Below are positions 51,224 to 59,690 of a stretch of DNA of 64,000 bases, piece by piece. Position numbers and translations under genes: made by a program. Where the stretch lies: assembly GCA_964406105.1 (NCBI GenBank), contig CAYOQK010000024.1, forward strand, positions 1 to 64,000. Direction: 5' to 3'. Origin of the DNA: WGAB01 sp964406105. GTDB lineage: Bacteria > Hydrothermota > Hydrothermia > WGAB01. The notes below the pieces were generated by a model. That model ran no database searches. It was given only the letters and a program-made list of their open reading frames with translations, and had not been told where the DNA came from. Within the stretch, counting starts at the first letter, position 1, and every line of letters begins with the position of its first letter.

Positions 51224-52198
51224 TTATACAGCACCCCCTTCGGGGGTGGGAGCAGTTTCAAACACCCCAAACTGCAAGAAGCGTTGCCGCCGGTGCTGGA
51301 GCACCTCCTCGGGCGAAAGCCGTCGGAGATCGGCCAGGTGCCGCAACACGGCCTCCTTCACACGGCGAATTGCCTCCTCAGGCTGACGATGCGCACCCCC
51401 CAGAGGCTCCGGGATCACCTCGTCCACCACCCCAAGCCGATGGAGATCCTTGGAGGTCAACCGCAGTACCTCTGCGGCCTTGGGGGCCTCCGCACCGTCT
51501 TTCCAAAGGATGGCTGCACACCCTTCGGGCGAGATCACCGAGTAAATGGCGTATTCCAGCATCAGCACTCGGTTGCCCACCCCAATGGCCAGCGCTCCAC
51601 CGGATCCGCCCTCGCCGATCACCACGGCCACAATAGGCACCTTCACCTCCAACATGGTTTGGATGGCCGTGGCGATGGCCCGAGACTGCCCTCGTTCCTC
51701 GGCCTCAATCCCTGGAAAGGCCCCAGGAGTGTCAATCAAGGTAACGATGGGCAACCCGAATTTATCCGCCAAACGAAAGAGCCGCTCCGCCTTGCGGTAC
51801 CCTTCGGGGTTGGGCATCCCAAAGTTGCGCTGCACTCGTTCTTTGACATCGCGCCCCTTTTCCTCGCCCACCACCACCCACCGTTGGTCCTCCACCTGGA
51901 TCAACCCACCCACAATAGCGGGATCATCGCCATAGTACCGATCGCCGTGGAGTTCCAAGAAGTCGGTGGCCATCCCGCGGATGTAGTCCAGGGCATGGGG
52001 CCGATCGGCATGACGGGCTACCTGCACGATCTGCCACGGGGTGAGATGGGCATAGATCTTCCGGCGGATCCGTTCGGCCCGGGCCTCCAGATCCCGGATC
52101 TCGTCGGCCAGATCCGGCCGCGTATCCAGCAATCGCTTCAATTCTTCTAAACGCTTCTCAATGTCGTAAAGGGGTCGCTCAAAGTCCAGCAACCTCAT
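51224..52198 (-). CDS. accA: Acetyl-CoA carboxylase carboxyltransferase alpha subunit
   Basis: A 324-aa AccA. LTPWQIVQVARHADRPHALDYI, FGMPNPEGYRKAERL, DTPGAFPGIEAEERGQS and VIGEGGSGGALAI are the crotonase-fold signatures. With AccD it moves the carboxyl group from biotin to acetyl-CoA in fatty-acid synthesis. The length is normal. It lies 7 nt after the PorV-like gene and just before tRNA-Leu. Confidence 0.97.
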   Translation of the reverse strand: MRLLDFERPLYDIEKRLEELKRLLDTRPDLADEIRDLEARAERIRRKIYAHLTPWQIVQVARHADRPHALDYIRGMATDFLELHGDRYYGDDPAIVGGLIQVEDQRWVVVGEEKGRDVKERVQRNFGMPNPEGYRKAERLFRLADKFGLPIVTLIDTPGAFPGIEAEERGQSRAIATAIQTMLEVKVPIVAVVIGEGGSGGALAIGVGNRVLMLEYAIYSVISPEGCAAILWKDGAEAPKAAEVLRLTSKDLHRLGVVDEVIPEPLGGAHRQPEEAIRRVKEAVLRHLADLRRLSPEEVLQHRRQRFLQFGVFETAPTPEGGAV

Positions 52199-52205
52199 GG
52201 CTCAC

Positions 52206-53042
52206 CTACGGTGTGAGTTCTAAGGCTACCCGGTACATCTGACCCATTCCGGCCCCACTGGGAACCCACCCCAGCCGCAGGGCCAGATGTTCGCGGTGTA
52301 CTTTGAGGTCCATTCGCAATGGAAACAGGTCGTTGCCGTACACGTAGCCCACCCGGAGGAACACCCAAGGATGCACCTTCCAACCCAGGAAACCGCCTCC
52401 TTCGCTCCATCCTCCCTCGTATCCACGGGTATACCGCCCCAGGACACTCAGGCTCCAAACACCGCGTTCCATATCCACAGATGCCGACACCCGCAGAGGG
52501 GGGTCCAGGTACTCCTGAGGCCGCACCTGAACCCGGGTGCCCAGGTTCTCAAAGGCCAGGCCCAGGCGAACCCACGGAAACCGCTGAGGAGTGTAGATCA
52601 ACCCCCCGGAAACCAACACCGCCCGGTATTCGCGATCGTAGATTCGCTGGTACACGTAGGCAAGGGCCAGGCCTCCCTGGAGTTCGGGGTCCAGCCGCAG
52701 AGCTCGGCCCACCTGGGCCCGTAAGGCGAAGGGGGTAAAGGAAAGGCCGCCTTGGTCGTTGGGGGTATCGTCTTGGTATTCCAGGGCGCCGAAGTTTACG
52801 TAGTCTACCCCAAGGCCCCAGGGGCCTGTTTTCAAGGCCGCCAGGGACCGATAGCCCTCCAAGGGATAACGGTGATAACTGAAAAGGATCCCCGTGCCTG
52901 GGGTCCAGAGACCCGCCGGATTCCCTACCACCGCCGAAAGGCCCTGGGTTGCCGGCGTGGGCTCCAGAGCCACCTCAGGCGCCAACAGGAACTCAAATCC
53001 CGGATTGACGAATTGGAGAAGCGAGAGCAAGAGCAAAACCAT
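52206..53042 (-). CDS. PorV/PorQ-like outer-membrane beta-barrel protein
   Basis: A 278-aa exported barrel. A short signal sequence (VLLLLSLLQFVNPGFE) precedes EVALEPTPATQGLSAVVGNPAGLW, a form of the PorV/PorQ N-terminal motif, then alternating amphipathic strands and a terminal VALELTP. The ATG at 53042 lies 6 nt after a perfect TATAAT and has no ribosome-binding site; the longer frame crosses that promoter. It is co-directional with accA. Confidence 0.78.
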   Translation of the reverse strand: MVLLLLSLLQFVNPGFEFLLAPEVALEPTPATQGLSAVVGNPAGLWTPGTGILFSYHRYPLEGYRSLAALKTGPWGLGVDYVNFGALEYQDDTPNDQGGLSFTPFALRAQVGRALRLDPELQGGLALAYVYQRIYDREYRAVLVSGGLIYTPQRFPWVRLGLAFENLGTRVQVRPQEYLDPPLRVSASVDMERGVWSLSVLGRYTRGYEGGWSEGGGFLGWKVHPWVFLRVGYVYGNDLFPLRMDLKVHREHLALRLGWVPSGAGMGQMYRVALELTP

Positions 53043-53048
53043 GGCCCC

Positions 53049-53077
53049 ATTATACCTTACCCCCTTCACGGGTTCAA
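53049..53077 (-). promoter_or_regulatory. Leaderless promoter of the PorV-like/accA genes
   Basis: On the minus strand TTGAAC (53077-53072), 17 nt, TATAAT (53054-53049). The ATG begins 7 nt after the -10, exactly where transcription should start. Confidence 0.65.
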
Positions 53078-53129
53078 TCACGGCCACGCTTTCCCGTATG
53101 ATAAAAGGGCAAAAACCGGAGGTTGGGCC

Positions 53130-53612
53130 ATGGAACTCCATGTGGTGCCCGTGGAAAAACCCGAGGACATCAACTGTGTATTGGGCCAAGCCCACTTCAT
53201 TAAAACCGTGGAGGACGTGCACGAAGCCCTGGTGAACTCGGTCCCAGGGATCCAGTTTGGCTTCGCCTTCTGCGAGGCCTCTGGGCCGCGGCTCGTGCGC
53301 TACACCGGCACCGACCCTGAACTGGTGGATCTTGCCAAGAAGAACGCCCTGAACATCGCCGCCGGCCACGTGTTCGTGCTGTTCTTACGGAACGCCTATC
53401 CCATCAACATCCTGAACGCTCTAAAACACGTGCCCGAGGTGGTGCGGATCTTCGCCGCCACCGCCAATCCCCTACAGGTGATCGTGGCGGAAACCGACCA
53501 GGGCCGCGGGGTCTTAGGGGTGGTGGACGGCCAACCCCCCTTGGGGGTGGAAACCGAGGAGGACATCCAAAAACGGAAGTCCTTCCTCCGAACCATCGGG
53601 TACAAACTATGA
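53130..53612 (+). CDS. Adenosine-specific kinase-like protein (PF04008)
   Basis: A 160-aa protein of the adenosine-specific kinase family, known from thermophilic archaea and bacteria. ELHVVPVEKPEDINCVLGQ, GIQFGFAFCEASGPRLVRYTG and AAGHVFVLFLRNAYPINILN are typical. CGGAGG (53117-53122) sits 7 nt before the ATG, and a TATGAT (53097-53102) may be its -10. Its stop overlaps the transglycosylase start by 4 nt. Confidence 0.9.
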   Translation: MELHVVPVEKPEDINCVLGQAHFIKTVEDVHEALVNSVPGIQFGFAFCEASGPRLVRYTGTDPELVDLAKKNALNIAAGHVFVLFLRNAYPINILNALKHVPEVVRIFAATANPLQVIVAETDQGRGVLGVVDGQPPLGVETEEDIQKRKSFLRTIGYKL

Positions 53613-55330
53613 GCCTGCGGTTTGGGCTTGGGGCCTTAGCTCTGGTGCTCCTGTGGGGATGCACCACCTGGCCCCAACGGGCGGTCCCCTCGTCCTCGCC
53701 AGAAGCCGATACCCTGGCTGTGGCCGACCTTCCCGAAACCGAAACCACCCCGTTCTTTGAAGAGGGCGAACGCTTCGTTCAACGTGTGAACGAAGAACAG
53801 ATCCAGCAACTCCTACGGGAACAGCGTCATCTGCTGGAGGCCGAGTTCGCCCTGTTCAACCTGGAGGCCACCCTGGACCGCGAAGAGGTGCTGCGGTGGA
53901 TTGAGTTCTACCGGGGCCCCGGCCGGGCCAAGTTGGAGCGGTTTTACCGACGCGGCCTGCGATACCTCCCCTACATCTTTGACATCGTGGAAGAGGAAGG
54001 CCTGCCCCGCGACCTGGCCTATCTGCCGATGATTGAAAGCGGGTTTAACCCTCGGGCGCGCTCACGGGCCGGGGCAGTGGGGATCTGGCAGTTCATGCGA
54101 GGGACCGCTCGCAAATACGGACTGCGGGTGGACTGGTGGATGGATGAACGCCGGGACCCCCTGAAGTCCACCCGGGCGGCGATGCGATACCTCAAGGACC
54201 TGTACCAGGAGTTCGGCTCTTGGGATCTGGCGCTCGCCGCTTACAACGTGGGCGAGGGACGGATCCGACGACTGCGGAAAACCGCCGATCTCACCTACTG
54301 GGAAGTGCGGCGACGGCTTCCCAGGGAAACCCGGCTGTACGTGCCCTCCTTCTTCGCCGTGGTGCTCATCTTGAAGGACCCCACGGCCTTTGGCATCACT
54401 CTGGACACCACCGGCGTGCACCCCTGGACCTTTGATACCGTGTATGTGCCTGCGCCCGTTGAGCTTACCTTAGTGGCCCGCTGGGCTGGCACCACGGTGG
54501 ACGTGCTGGAGGACCTGAATCCGGCGTTTCGCCGGTGGGCCACACCGCCCGACCTCAAAGGGTTTTACCTACGGATCCCCCCCGGAACCCGGGACCGGGT
54601 ACTGGCCGGCATGGCCTCCACCCCACGGCAACGGTGGGTGACCAAACTCGTCCACCGGGTGCGACGGGGCGAATCGCTGTGGACCATCGCACGGAAATAC
54701 GGGGTTTCGGTATCGGCCATTGCCCGAGCAAACCACCTCCGACGCCGAAGCCTGATTCATCCAGGCCAACGCCTTTGGATCCCGGTTCCTGGCACCTCGG
54801 CCTCGGCTTCGGTGGCCTCGGAGCCCCCCTCCTCCACCCGGGCTCGTCCTCCGGCCTCCGGCATCTACCGGGTACGCCAGGGCGATAGTCTGTGGAAAAT
54901 CGCCCGGCGCTTTGGGGTGACCGTGGCCGACCTGAAACGCTGGAACCGCCTGAAATCCAACACCCTACGGCCTGGCCAACGGCTCGTGGTCACTCCCCCA
55001 GACTCGGCCCCGGCCTCCTCGGTGATCACCTATCGGGTGCGCTCAGGCGACAGCCTGTGGAAAATCGCCCGACGATACCGGGTGACCGTGGCCGATCTGA
55101 AACGCTGGAACCATCTGAAGTCCAACACCTTGCGGCCTGGCCAGGTCTTGAAAATCCATCGGAGCCCTGGAACGGGCTACATCACCTATCGGGTTCGCCG
55201 GGGCGATACCCTGGAGGCCATCGCGCGCCGCTACGGGGTGCGGGTGCAGGATCTCATGGAGGTGAACGGCATCCACAATCCCCGTCGGCTCCGGGCCGGA
55301 CAACTCCTCAAAGTTCCTGCCTCCGGTTGA
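53609..55330 (+). CDS. MltD-like lytic transglycosylase with four LysM domains
   Basis: A 573-aa lipoprotein. LLLWG-type lipobox gives Cys18. The SLT catalytic domain spans about 115-265 with E143 in PMIESGFNPRA, then GAVGIWQFM and ALAAYNVGEGRI. Four LysM domains follow at 348-393, 419-462, 474-516 and 526-570; the second and third are nearly identical. It cleaves peptidoglycan while bound through LysM. The start overlaps the kinase stop by ATGA. Confidence 0.93.
   Translation: MSLRFGLGALALVLLWGCTTWPQRAVPSSSPEADTLAVADLPETETTPFFEEGERFVQRVNEEQIQQLLREQRHLLEAEFALFNLEATLDREEVLRWIEFYRGPGRAKLERFYRRGLRYLPYIFDIVEEEGLPRDLAYLPMIESGFNPRARSRAGAVGIWQFMRGTARKYGLRVDWWMDERRDPLKSTRAAMRYLKDLYQEFGSWDLALAAYNVGEGRIRRLRKTADLTYWEVRRRLPRETRLYVPSFFAVVLILKDPTAFGITLDTTGVHPWTFDTVYVPAPVELTLVARWAGTTVDVLEDLNPAFRRWATPPDLKGFYLRIPPGTRDRVLAGMASTPRQRWVTKLVHRVRRGESLWTIARKYGVSVSAIARANHLRRRSLIHPGQRLWIPVPGTSASASVASEPPSSTRARPPASGIYRVRQGDSLWKIARRFGVTVADLKRWNRLKSNTLRPGQRLVVTPPDSAPASSVITYRVRSGDSLWKIARRYRVTVADLKRWNHLKSNTLRPGQVLKIHRSPGTGYITYRVRRGDTLEAIARRYGVRVQDLMEVNGIHNPRRLRAGQLLKVPASG
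54863..55156 (+). repeat. Recent duplication of LysM units inside the transglycosylase gene
   Basis: LysM 2 (54863-54994) and LysM 3 (55028-55156) share GDSLWKIARR, VTVADLKRWN and LKSNTLRPGQ at protein level and long identical stretches at DNA level, unlike LysM 1 and 4. This indicates a recent internal duplication or gene conversion. Confidence 0.8.
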
Positions 55331-55335
55331 AGCCG

Positions 55336-55341
55336 TATAAT
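55336..55341 (+). promoter_or_regulatory. -10 box TATAAT
   Basis: A perfect TATAAT sits 19 nt before the ATG at 55361; GGAGG (55348-55352) lies between. No clear -35 is visible. Confidence 0.45.
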
Positions 55342-55360
55342 CTCTCTGGAGGTTGGAACT

Positions 55361-56038
55361 ATGCCGAAATCTAATGGCGAGGATCTCGCCCGGTTGGAAG
55401 CCGAAGTCAAAGCCCTTCAACAGCAGGTCCAAGAACTTCAAAACACCCTGAACGCCTTTCTGGAAGCCCTCAAGAGAAGGGGCATTGAGGGATTGGTCCG
55501 GGCAGCACGGGCCACCCGCGAGCGCTCCCTGGACCCGCAACAGAACCGTTTGGGCATCTATGTGGACGTTCAAAACCTGTACTACGCAGCCAAGGACCTG
55601 GGAGGCAAGATTGACTACCGAAAGCTCCGCGACTGGATCGTGGCTGGCCGCACCCTGGTTCGGGCCAACGCCTACACCATCATTAATCCCAGTATCCCTG
55701 GCCAGGAGAAGTTCCTGCGCGCCCTGGAAAACTACGGCTTCTTCCTGCGTACCAAGGTCATCAAAATCTACTTTGACGGCAACCACAAGGGCAACTGGGA
55801 TCTCGGTATGGCCGTGGACATGATTGAAGACGCCCCTCATCTGGACATCGTAGCCATCGTCACTGGCGACAGCGACTTCGCTCCGGTGGTGCGCCTCCTC
55901 AAGCGCTTGGGCGTGACCGTGGAGGTGTACTCCTTCCTACACACCCTGTCGCAGGAGCTACGGGAAGCGGCAGACCGGTTCTTCCCGCTGTCCGAAGCGT
56001 TCCTGATCAAGGAAAAGGAACACGAGCCCCAGGCCTAA
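55361..56038 (+). CDS. NYN-domain (LabA/DUF88) protein with N-terminal coiled coil
   Basis: A 225-aa protein. Residues 5-40 form a coiled coil (LEAEVKALQQQVQELQNTL). The NYN/PIN-like domain follows, with D69 (IYVDVQN), D147 (NWDLGMAVDM), and D170/D172 (VTGDSDFAPVV), the acidic metal site expected of an RNase. Targets are unknown. It ends by overlapping the convergent gene at 56035 by 4 bp. Confidence 0.88.
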   Translation: MPKSNGEDLARLEAEVKALQQQVQELQNTLNAFLEALKRRGIEGLVRAARATRERSLDPQQNRLGIYVDVQNLYYAAKDLGGKIDYRKLRDWIVAGRTLVRANAYTIINPSIPGQEKFLRALENYGFFLRTKVIKIYFDGNHKGNWDLGMAVDMIEDAPHLDIVAIVTGDSDFAPVVRLLKRLGVTVEVYSFLHTLSQELREAADRFFPLSEAFLIKEKEHEPQA

Positions 56039-56718
56039 GGGCGACCCGGCTCGGGGAACCCAGCAGCCCGCAACGTTCGCAAGGTACCTCTTCTGTCCAT
56101 CCACCAAAGACGGAGATCCGGGGTGGGAGCCAGGTCAAAATGGGTGACCCGCGGCAAGGCGGGCCCGCTGGGCAGGTACAGGGTGTCTCCCCGGAGGATC
56201 CACAGGGTGTGCTGGCCTTGGGCGAAGGCCTTGGCCACACGAGCCGAACCCCGCCACCATACCTCTCCCTCTGGGCTCATGAGCCACAGGCTATCCGGAA
56301 ATCGGACGGCCAAGGCCAAACCCGCGCCGTCCAAACGGACAGCCGGCCGAGGCAGAGACATCACTGGTTCCGTCTGTTGCCCTTTGAGTTGAAGGATCTC
56401 GGTTCCTTCGGGCGACAGGAGGAACACGGTGCCATCGGCGACCACAGCACAGGCCCGAGCCTCTACGGGCACCTCGCCCACCCGGGTGCCGTCGGCGCCG
56501 TGGACCTCCAGGCGATCTGACCGCAGCAGATAAAACGCCAAGGGTCCGCCTTCCACATCCACGAGATCCGGCACCCGTTGCCACCAGAGGGTGCGGCCCA
56601 GGGTATCCACCACCTCCAGATCCGTACCTTGATGGAGCAGCAGAGCCCAGTCGCCGAAGGCCTCCAGCCGATCCACGGATGGCGTGGCCACAAGAAGCCA
56701 AAGGACCCAGGGGATCAT
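56035..56718 (-). CDS. Exported propeller-like hypothetical protein
   Basis: A 227-aa protein with an N-terminal signal-like segment (IPWVLWLLVATPS) and short repeats such as DWALLLHQGTDLEVVDTLGRTLWWQ and GEVWWRGSARV that resemble small propeller blades. I recognise no family. It overlaps the permease upstream by 4 nt, so it belongs to the heptose/ABC operon and could act outside the membrane beside the permeases. Confidence 0.65.
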   Translation of the reverse strand: MIPWVLWLLVATPSVDRLEAFGDWALLLHQGTDLEVVDTLGRTLWWQRVPDLVDVEGGPLAFYLLRSDRLEVHGADGTRVGEVPVEARACAVVADGTVFLLSPEGTEILQLKGQQTEPVMSLPRPAVRLDGAGLALAVRFPDSLWLMSPEGEVWWRGSARVAKAFAQGQHTLWILRGDTLYLPSGPALPRVTHFDLAPTPDLRLWWMDRRGTLRTLRAAGFPEPGRP

Positions 56719-57524
56719 CCCTTAATTGCTCCTCGGGTGATGCCTTCAATGAAGTAGCGTTGGGCGAACACAAAGAGCACCGCAATGGGCACCACCGACA
56801 GGGTAGCGGCTGCCATTTCCAGGGTGTAGGCCTCTTGGTGTTGGCCCTTGAACATGGCCAGTCCTACGGGCAAGGTGTACATGCTCTGATCTTGGGCCAC
56901 CACCAATTGCCAAAGGAAGTTGGCCCAGTGGAACTGGAAGTTCAGCAGGAACACCGTGGCGATGATGGGCAAGGCCAGGGGCACGATGACCCATCCGAAG
57001 ATGCGGAACTCGGAGGCCCCATCAATCCGGGCCGCCTCCAGCAGGGAATCGGGAATCTCCCGGATGAACTGGGTGAGCAGGAACAGTCCGAACACATTGG
57101 CCAAGTGAGGCACGATCATGCCCCAATAGGTGTTGATCCAACGGAGTTTGTAGACGATCAAGAACTGGGGCACAAGGTAGAGCAAACCGGGCACCATCAT
57201 AGAGGAAAGGAACACCACGAACAGGGTGCGACGCAGGGGGAACCGCCCCTTGGCAAAGGCATAGGCGGCCAAACTGGCGAAGAGGGTGGAAAACAGGGCT
57301 GAAGCCGTGGCGATGATGAGGCTGTTCAGGAAGTACCGGCCAAAGTTGAACTGAAACAGCACCCGTCGGAAGTTTTCCAAGGTATAGGGAACCCGAAGGG
57401 AGAACACCAGGCCATACCCCTCTTGTTTGAAGGCAGTAAAAAGCATCCACAGGTACGGAAAGAGGAATACCAAGGCCAGGAGGGTGGTGGTAAAGTACAG
57501 CCAAAACCAGCGTTTTGCGCTCAT
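56715..57524 (-). CDS. ABC sugar transporter permease (MalG-like)
   Basis: A 269-aa permease with six segments. The EAA loop LLEAARIDGASEFRIFGWVI and the terminal FIEGITRGAIKG are typical. It pairs with the permease encoded just upstream (4-nt overlap). Neither a binding protein nor an ATPase is encoded in this operon. Confidence 0.92.
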   Translation of the reverse strand: MSAKRWFWLYFTTTLLALVFLFPYLWMLFTAFKQEGYGLVFSLRVPYTLENFRRVLFQFNFGRYFLNSLIIATASALFSTLFASLAAYAFAKGRFPLRRTLFVVFLSSMMVPGLLYLVPQFLIVYKLRWINTYWGMIVPHLANVFGLFLLTQFIREIPDSLLEAARIDGASEFRIFGWVIVPLALPIIATVFLLNFQFHWANFLWQLVVAQDQSMYTLPVGLAMFKGQHQEAYTLEMAAATLSVVPIAVLFVFAQRYFIEGITRGAIKG

Positions 57525-58426
57525 GCCTTCCTCCCAAAGAGCCTCATGCTTGCCAGGGAGATGCCCAAGGAGAGCAACAGCAGCACGAAGGAGGTGGCTG
57601 CCGCAATGCCGATCCTCATGTTGGAGAAGTGTTCAAATAGGTAGTAGCCGGCCACCTTGGTCGCTCCCACGGGTTTCCCCCACAGGAACAGGGTGGGTCC
57701 TCCACCGGTCATTGCGTAGAACTCTGCAAAGGCAGAAAGGGCCCCAATGATGCCCACCACCACCAGGAAGAGCATCACGGGCTTCAATTGTGGCAGGGTG
57801 ACGAACCACAGTTTCTTCCACCCGGTGGCACCGTCAATATCGGCGGCTTCCAGTACCTCAGGGGGGATGTGGTCCAAGGCGGCGAGGAACAGGACCATAC
57901 CGAACCCGGCGTTCTTTAGGGTCATGGCCACCACCACACCAGGCATCGCCGTAGCGGGGTGGGCCAAAACACCGAAGTCCAAGGGCACCAGATGAAGCCA
58001 GTGGAGCAATTGGGTGAGCACGCCGAACCGAGGCGCATAGAGGAAGGTCCACACGATCCCCACCACAAAGGCATCCAACACAAAGGGCAAGAAGAAGAGG
58101 GTGCGGTACACTCGGAACAGGGGACGGCGGGGCCGTACCAGAAGCGCCAAGCCCAGGGAAACGGCGATCCCCAGGGGAATGCTCAGCGCTCCATAGTAAA
58201 AGCTTGCCAGTACGCCCCAGTAGAACTCGGGATCCTTGAGGATATAGGCATAGTTGGCCAGGCCAGCGAACTTTAGGCCACTGAGGATGTTCAAGAGGTT
58301 GGTGATCCGGTGAAAGGAAAGGTACAAGGCATACAGAAAGGGGAACCCCAGGAACACCAAGAACACGACGGTAAAGGGCAGGATGAACAGGAGGTATGTG
58401 GCCCGAGTTTTCCAGGTATCGGTCAT
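57521..58426 (-). CDS. ABC sugar transporter permease (MalF-like)
   Basis: A 301-aa permease. LFILPFTVVFLVFLGFPFLYALYLS at the start and the EAA loop VLEAADIDGATGWKKLWFVTLP (part) are typical of MalF/UgpA-type subunits. It overlaps the heptose adenylyltransferase gene upstream and the second permease downstream by 4 nt each. The substrate is unknown. Confidence 0.92.
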   Translation of the reverse strand: MTDTWKTRATYLLFILPFTVVFLVFLGFPFLYALYLSFHRITNLLNILSGLKFAGLANYAYILKDPEFYWGVLASFYYGALSIPLGIAVSLGLALLVRPRRPLFRVYRTLFFLPFVLDAFVVGIVWTFLYAPRFGVLTQLLHWLHLVPLDFGVLAHPATAMPGVVVAMTLKNAGFGMVLFLAALDHIPPEVLEAADIDGATGWKKLWFVTLPQLKPVMLFLVVVGIIGALSAFAEFYAMTGGGPTLFLWGKPVGATKVAGYYLFEHFSNMRIGIAAATSFVLLLLSLGISLASMRLFGRKA

Positions 58427-58905
58427 GGCAGGTTTCGGATCCGCTCAATGATTTTACTGGTGGAGTATCCAGGCACTAAGGGCAGGAGTACCACCCGTCC
58501 ACCGTAGGCTTCCACCAGGTCCCGTCCCACCACGTCCTCCAGGCGGTAATCGGCCCCTTTGACCAGTACATCCGGCCGGAGTTTTTGGATGAGGGCATAG
58601 GGGGTATCCTCTTCAAAGGGCACCAGAAGGTCCACACTGCGTAGGGCATGTAGAAGGATCAGGCGGGCTTCCAAGGGATAGATGGGTCGGTGGGGGCCCT
58701 TCAAACGTCGCACCGAGGCATCGGTGTTCACGCCCACCACCAGGACGTCTCCCAGGGTGCGGGCCTCTTGCAGGTAGAGCACGTGGCCGGGGTGGAGCAG
58801 GTCAAACACCCCGTTGGTGAACACCACGGTTTTCCCTTGGTGTTGCCAGAGCCGAACCCTATGGGCGGCTTCCTCCGGGGACACTACGCGTTCCAAGGGT
58901 TTCAT
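58423..58905 (-). CDS. D-glycero-beta-D-manno-heptose 1-phosphate adenylyltransferase (RfaE2/HldE C-domain)
   Basis: A 160-aa stand-alone nucleotidyltransferase. TNGVFDLLHPGHVLYLQ with the HxGH motif (H38, H41), GVNTDASVRRLKGP and VPGYSTSKIIERI define the family, which makes ADP-heptose for lipopolysaccharide. The kinase half is encoded elsewhere. The ATG lies 10 nt after a TATAAT without a ribosome-binding site. It heads an operon with two ABC permeases. Confidence 0.93.
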   Translation of the reverse strand: MKPLERVVSPEEAAHRVRLWQHQGKTVVFTNGVFDLLHPGHVLYLQEARTLGDVLVVGVNTDASVRRLKGPHRPIYPLEARLILLHALRSVDLLVPFEEDTPYALIQKLRPDVLVKGADYRLEDVVGRDLVEAYGGRVVLLPLVPGYSTSKIIERIRNLP

Positions 58906-58915
58906 GGTTCTGTGG

Positions 58916-58921
58916 ATTATA
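58916..58921 (-). promoter_or_regulatory. -10 box TATAAT, near-leaderless
   Basis: A perfect TATAAT on the minus strand, 10 nt before the ATG at 58905. No -35 is evident. Confidence 0.5.
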
Positions 58922-59041
58922 TGCCCTGGTCCGATGGCTTGCGGCCTTAGAATTGCGGGTGTATCCTTGGATTCCGGCCCCCACGACTTAAAAGAAATCA
59001 GTAGTTCATAGAAGTCAGCAGAAAGGTACCGGAGGTTTGGG

Positions 59042-59689
59042 ATGTTCCAGCTGTTCAAGAAAACCAGGGAGCTTGAGAATAAGATAGACGCCTTTCTTGA
59101 CACCATCCTCCAGGCGGCGCTTGAATACCGCGAGGGCATGAAATACTACTTGGCTGGAAAAATGGAGGACTTTGAAAAACGGGTGCAGGAGGTGGACCGC
59201 CTGGAGGGAAAGGCCGATGGCCTCCGCCGAGAGATTGAGAATACCATCTACGCCCAAATGCTTCTGCCAGAAGCCCGAGGCGACGTCCTCGCCCTCCTGG
59301 AAAACTCGGACGACGTGCTCAACGCCCTGGCCGATAGTTTGGTGGAGTTCTCTGTGGAGAAACCCGAAATCCTGCCGGAACACAAAGAGGATTGGCAAAA
59401 CCTGGTGGAAGTCAGCCTGAAGGCAGTAGAGGAAATGGTGGCCGCTGTGCGTGCCTACTTCAAGGATATCGCCGCTGTCAAAAACCACATCGCCGGCATC
59501 ATGTTCTACGAGAAGGAATCCGACAAGGTGGGCGAGAAACTCAAACGGCAGGTCTTCGGCCGCACAGACCTCCGCTTAAGCCACAAGATGCACTTGAGGA
59601 ACTTCGTGTCCTTCATCCAAGACTTGGCCGACCGCGCAGAGGACGTGGGCGACCGACTGTCCATCTACGTGATCAAGCGCCTGGTGTGA
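59042..59689 (+). CDS. DUF47/TIGR00153 PhoU-like protein
   Basis: A 215-aa all-helical PhoU-like protein (FKKTRELENKIDAFLDTILQ, MHLRNFVSFIQDLADRAEDVGDRL). The family is encoded next to PiT transporters and is thought to control phosphate uptake. CGGAGG precedes the ATG. The PiT gene starts 1 nt after its stop. Confidence 0.93.
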   Translation: MFQLFKKTRELENKIDAFLDTILQAALEYREGMKYYLAGKMEDFEKRVQEVDRLEGKADGLRREIENTIYAQMLLPEARGDVLALLENSDDVLNALADSLVEFSVEKPEILPEHKEDWQNLVEVSLKAVEEMVAAVRAYFKDIAAVKNHIAGIMFYEKESDKVGEKLKRQVFGRTDLRLSHKMHLRNFVSFIQDLADRAEDVGDRLSIYVIKRLV

Positions 59690-59690
59690 T

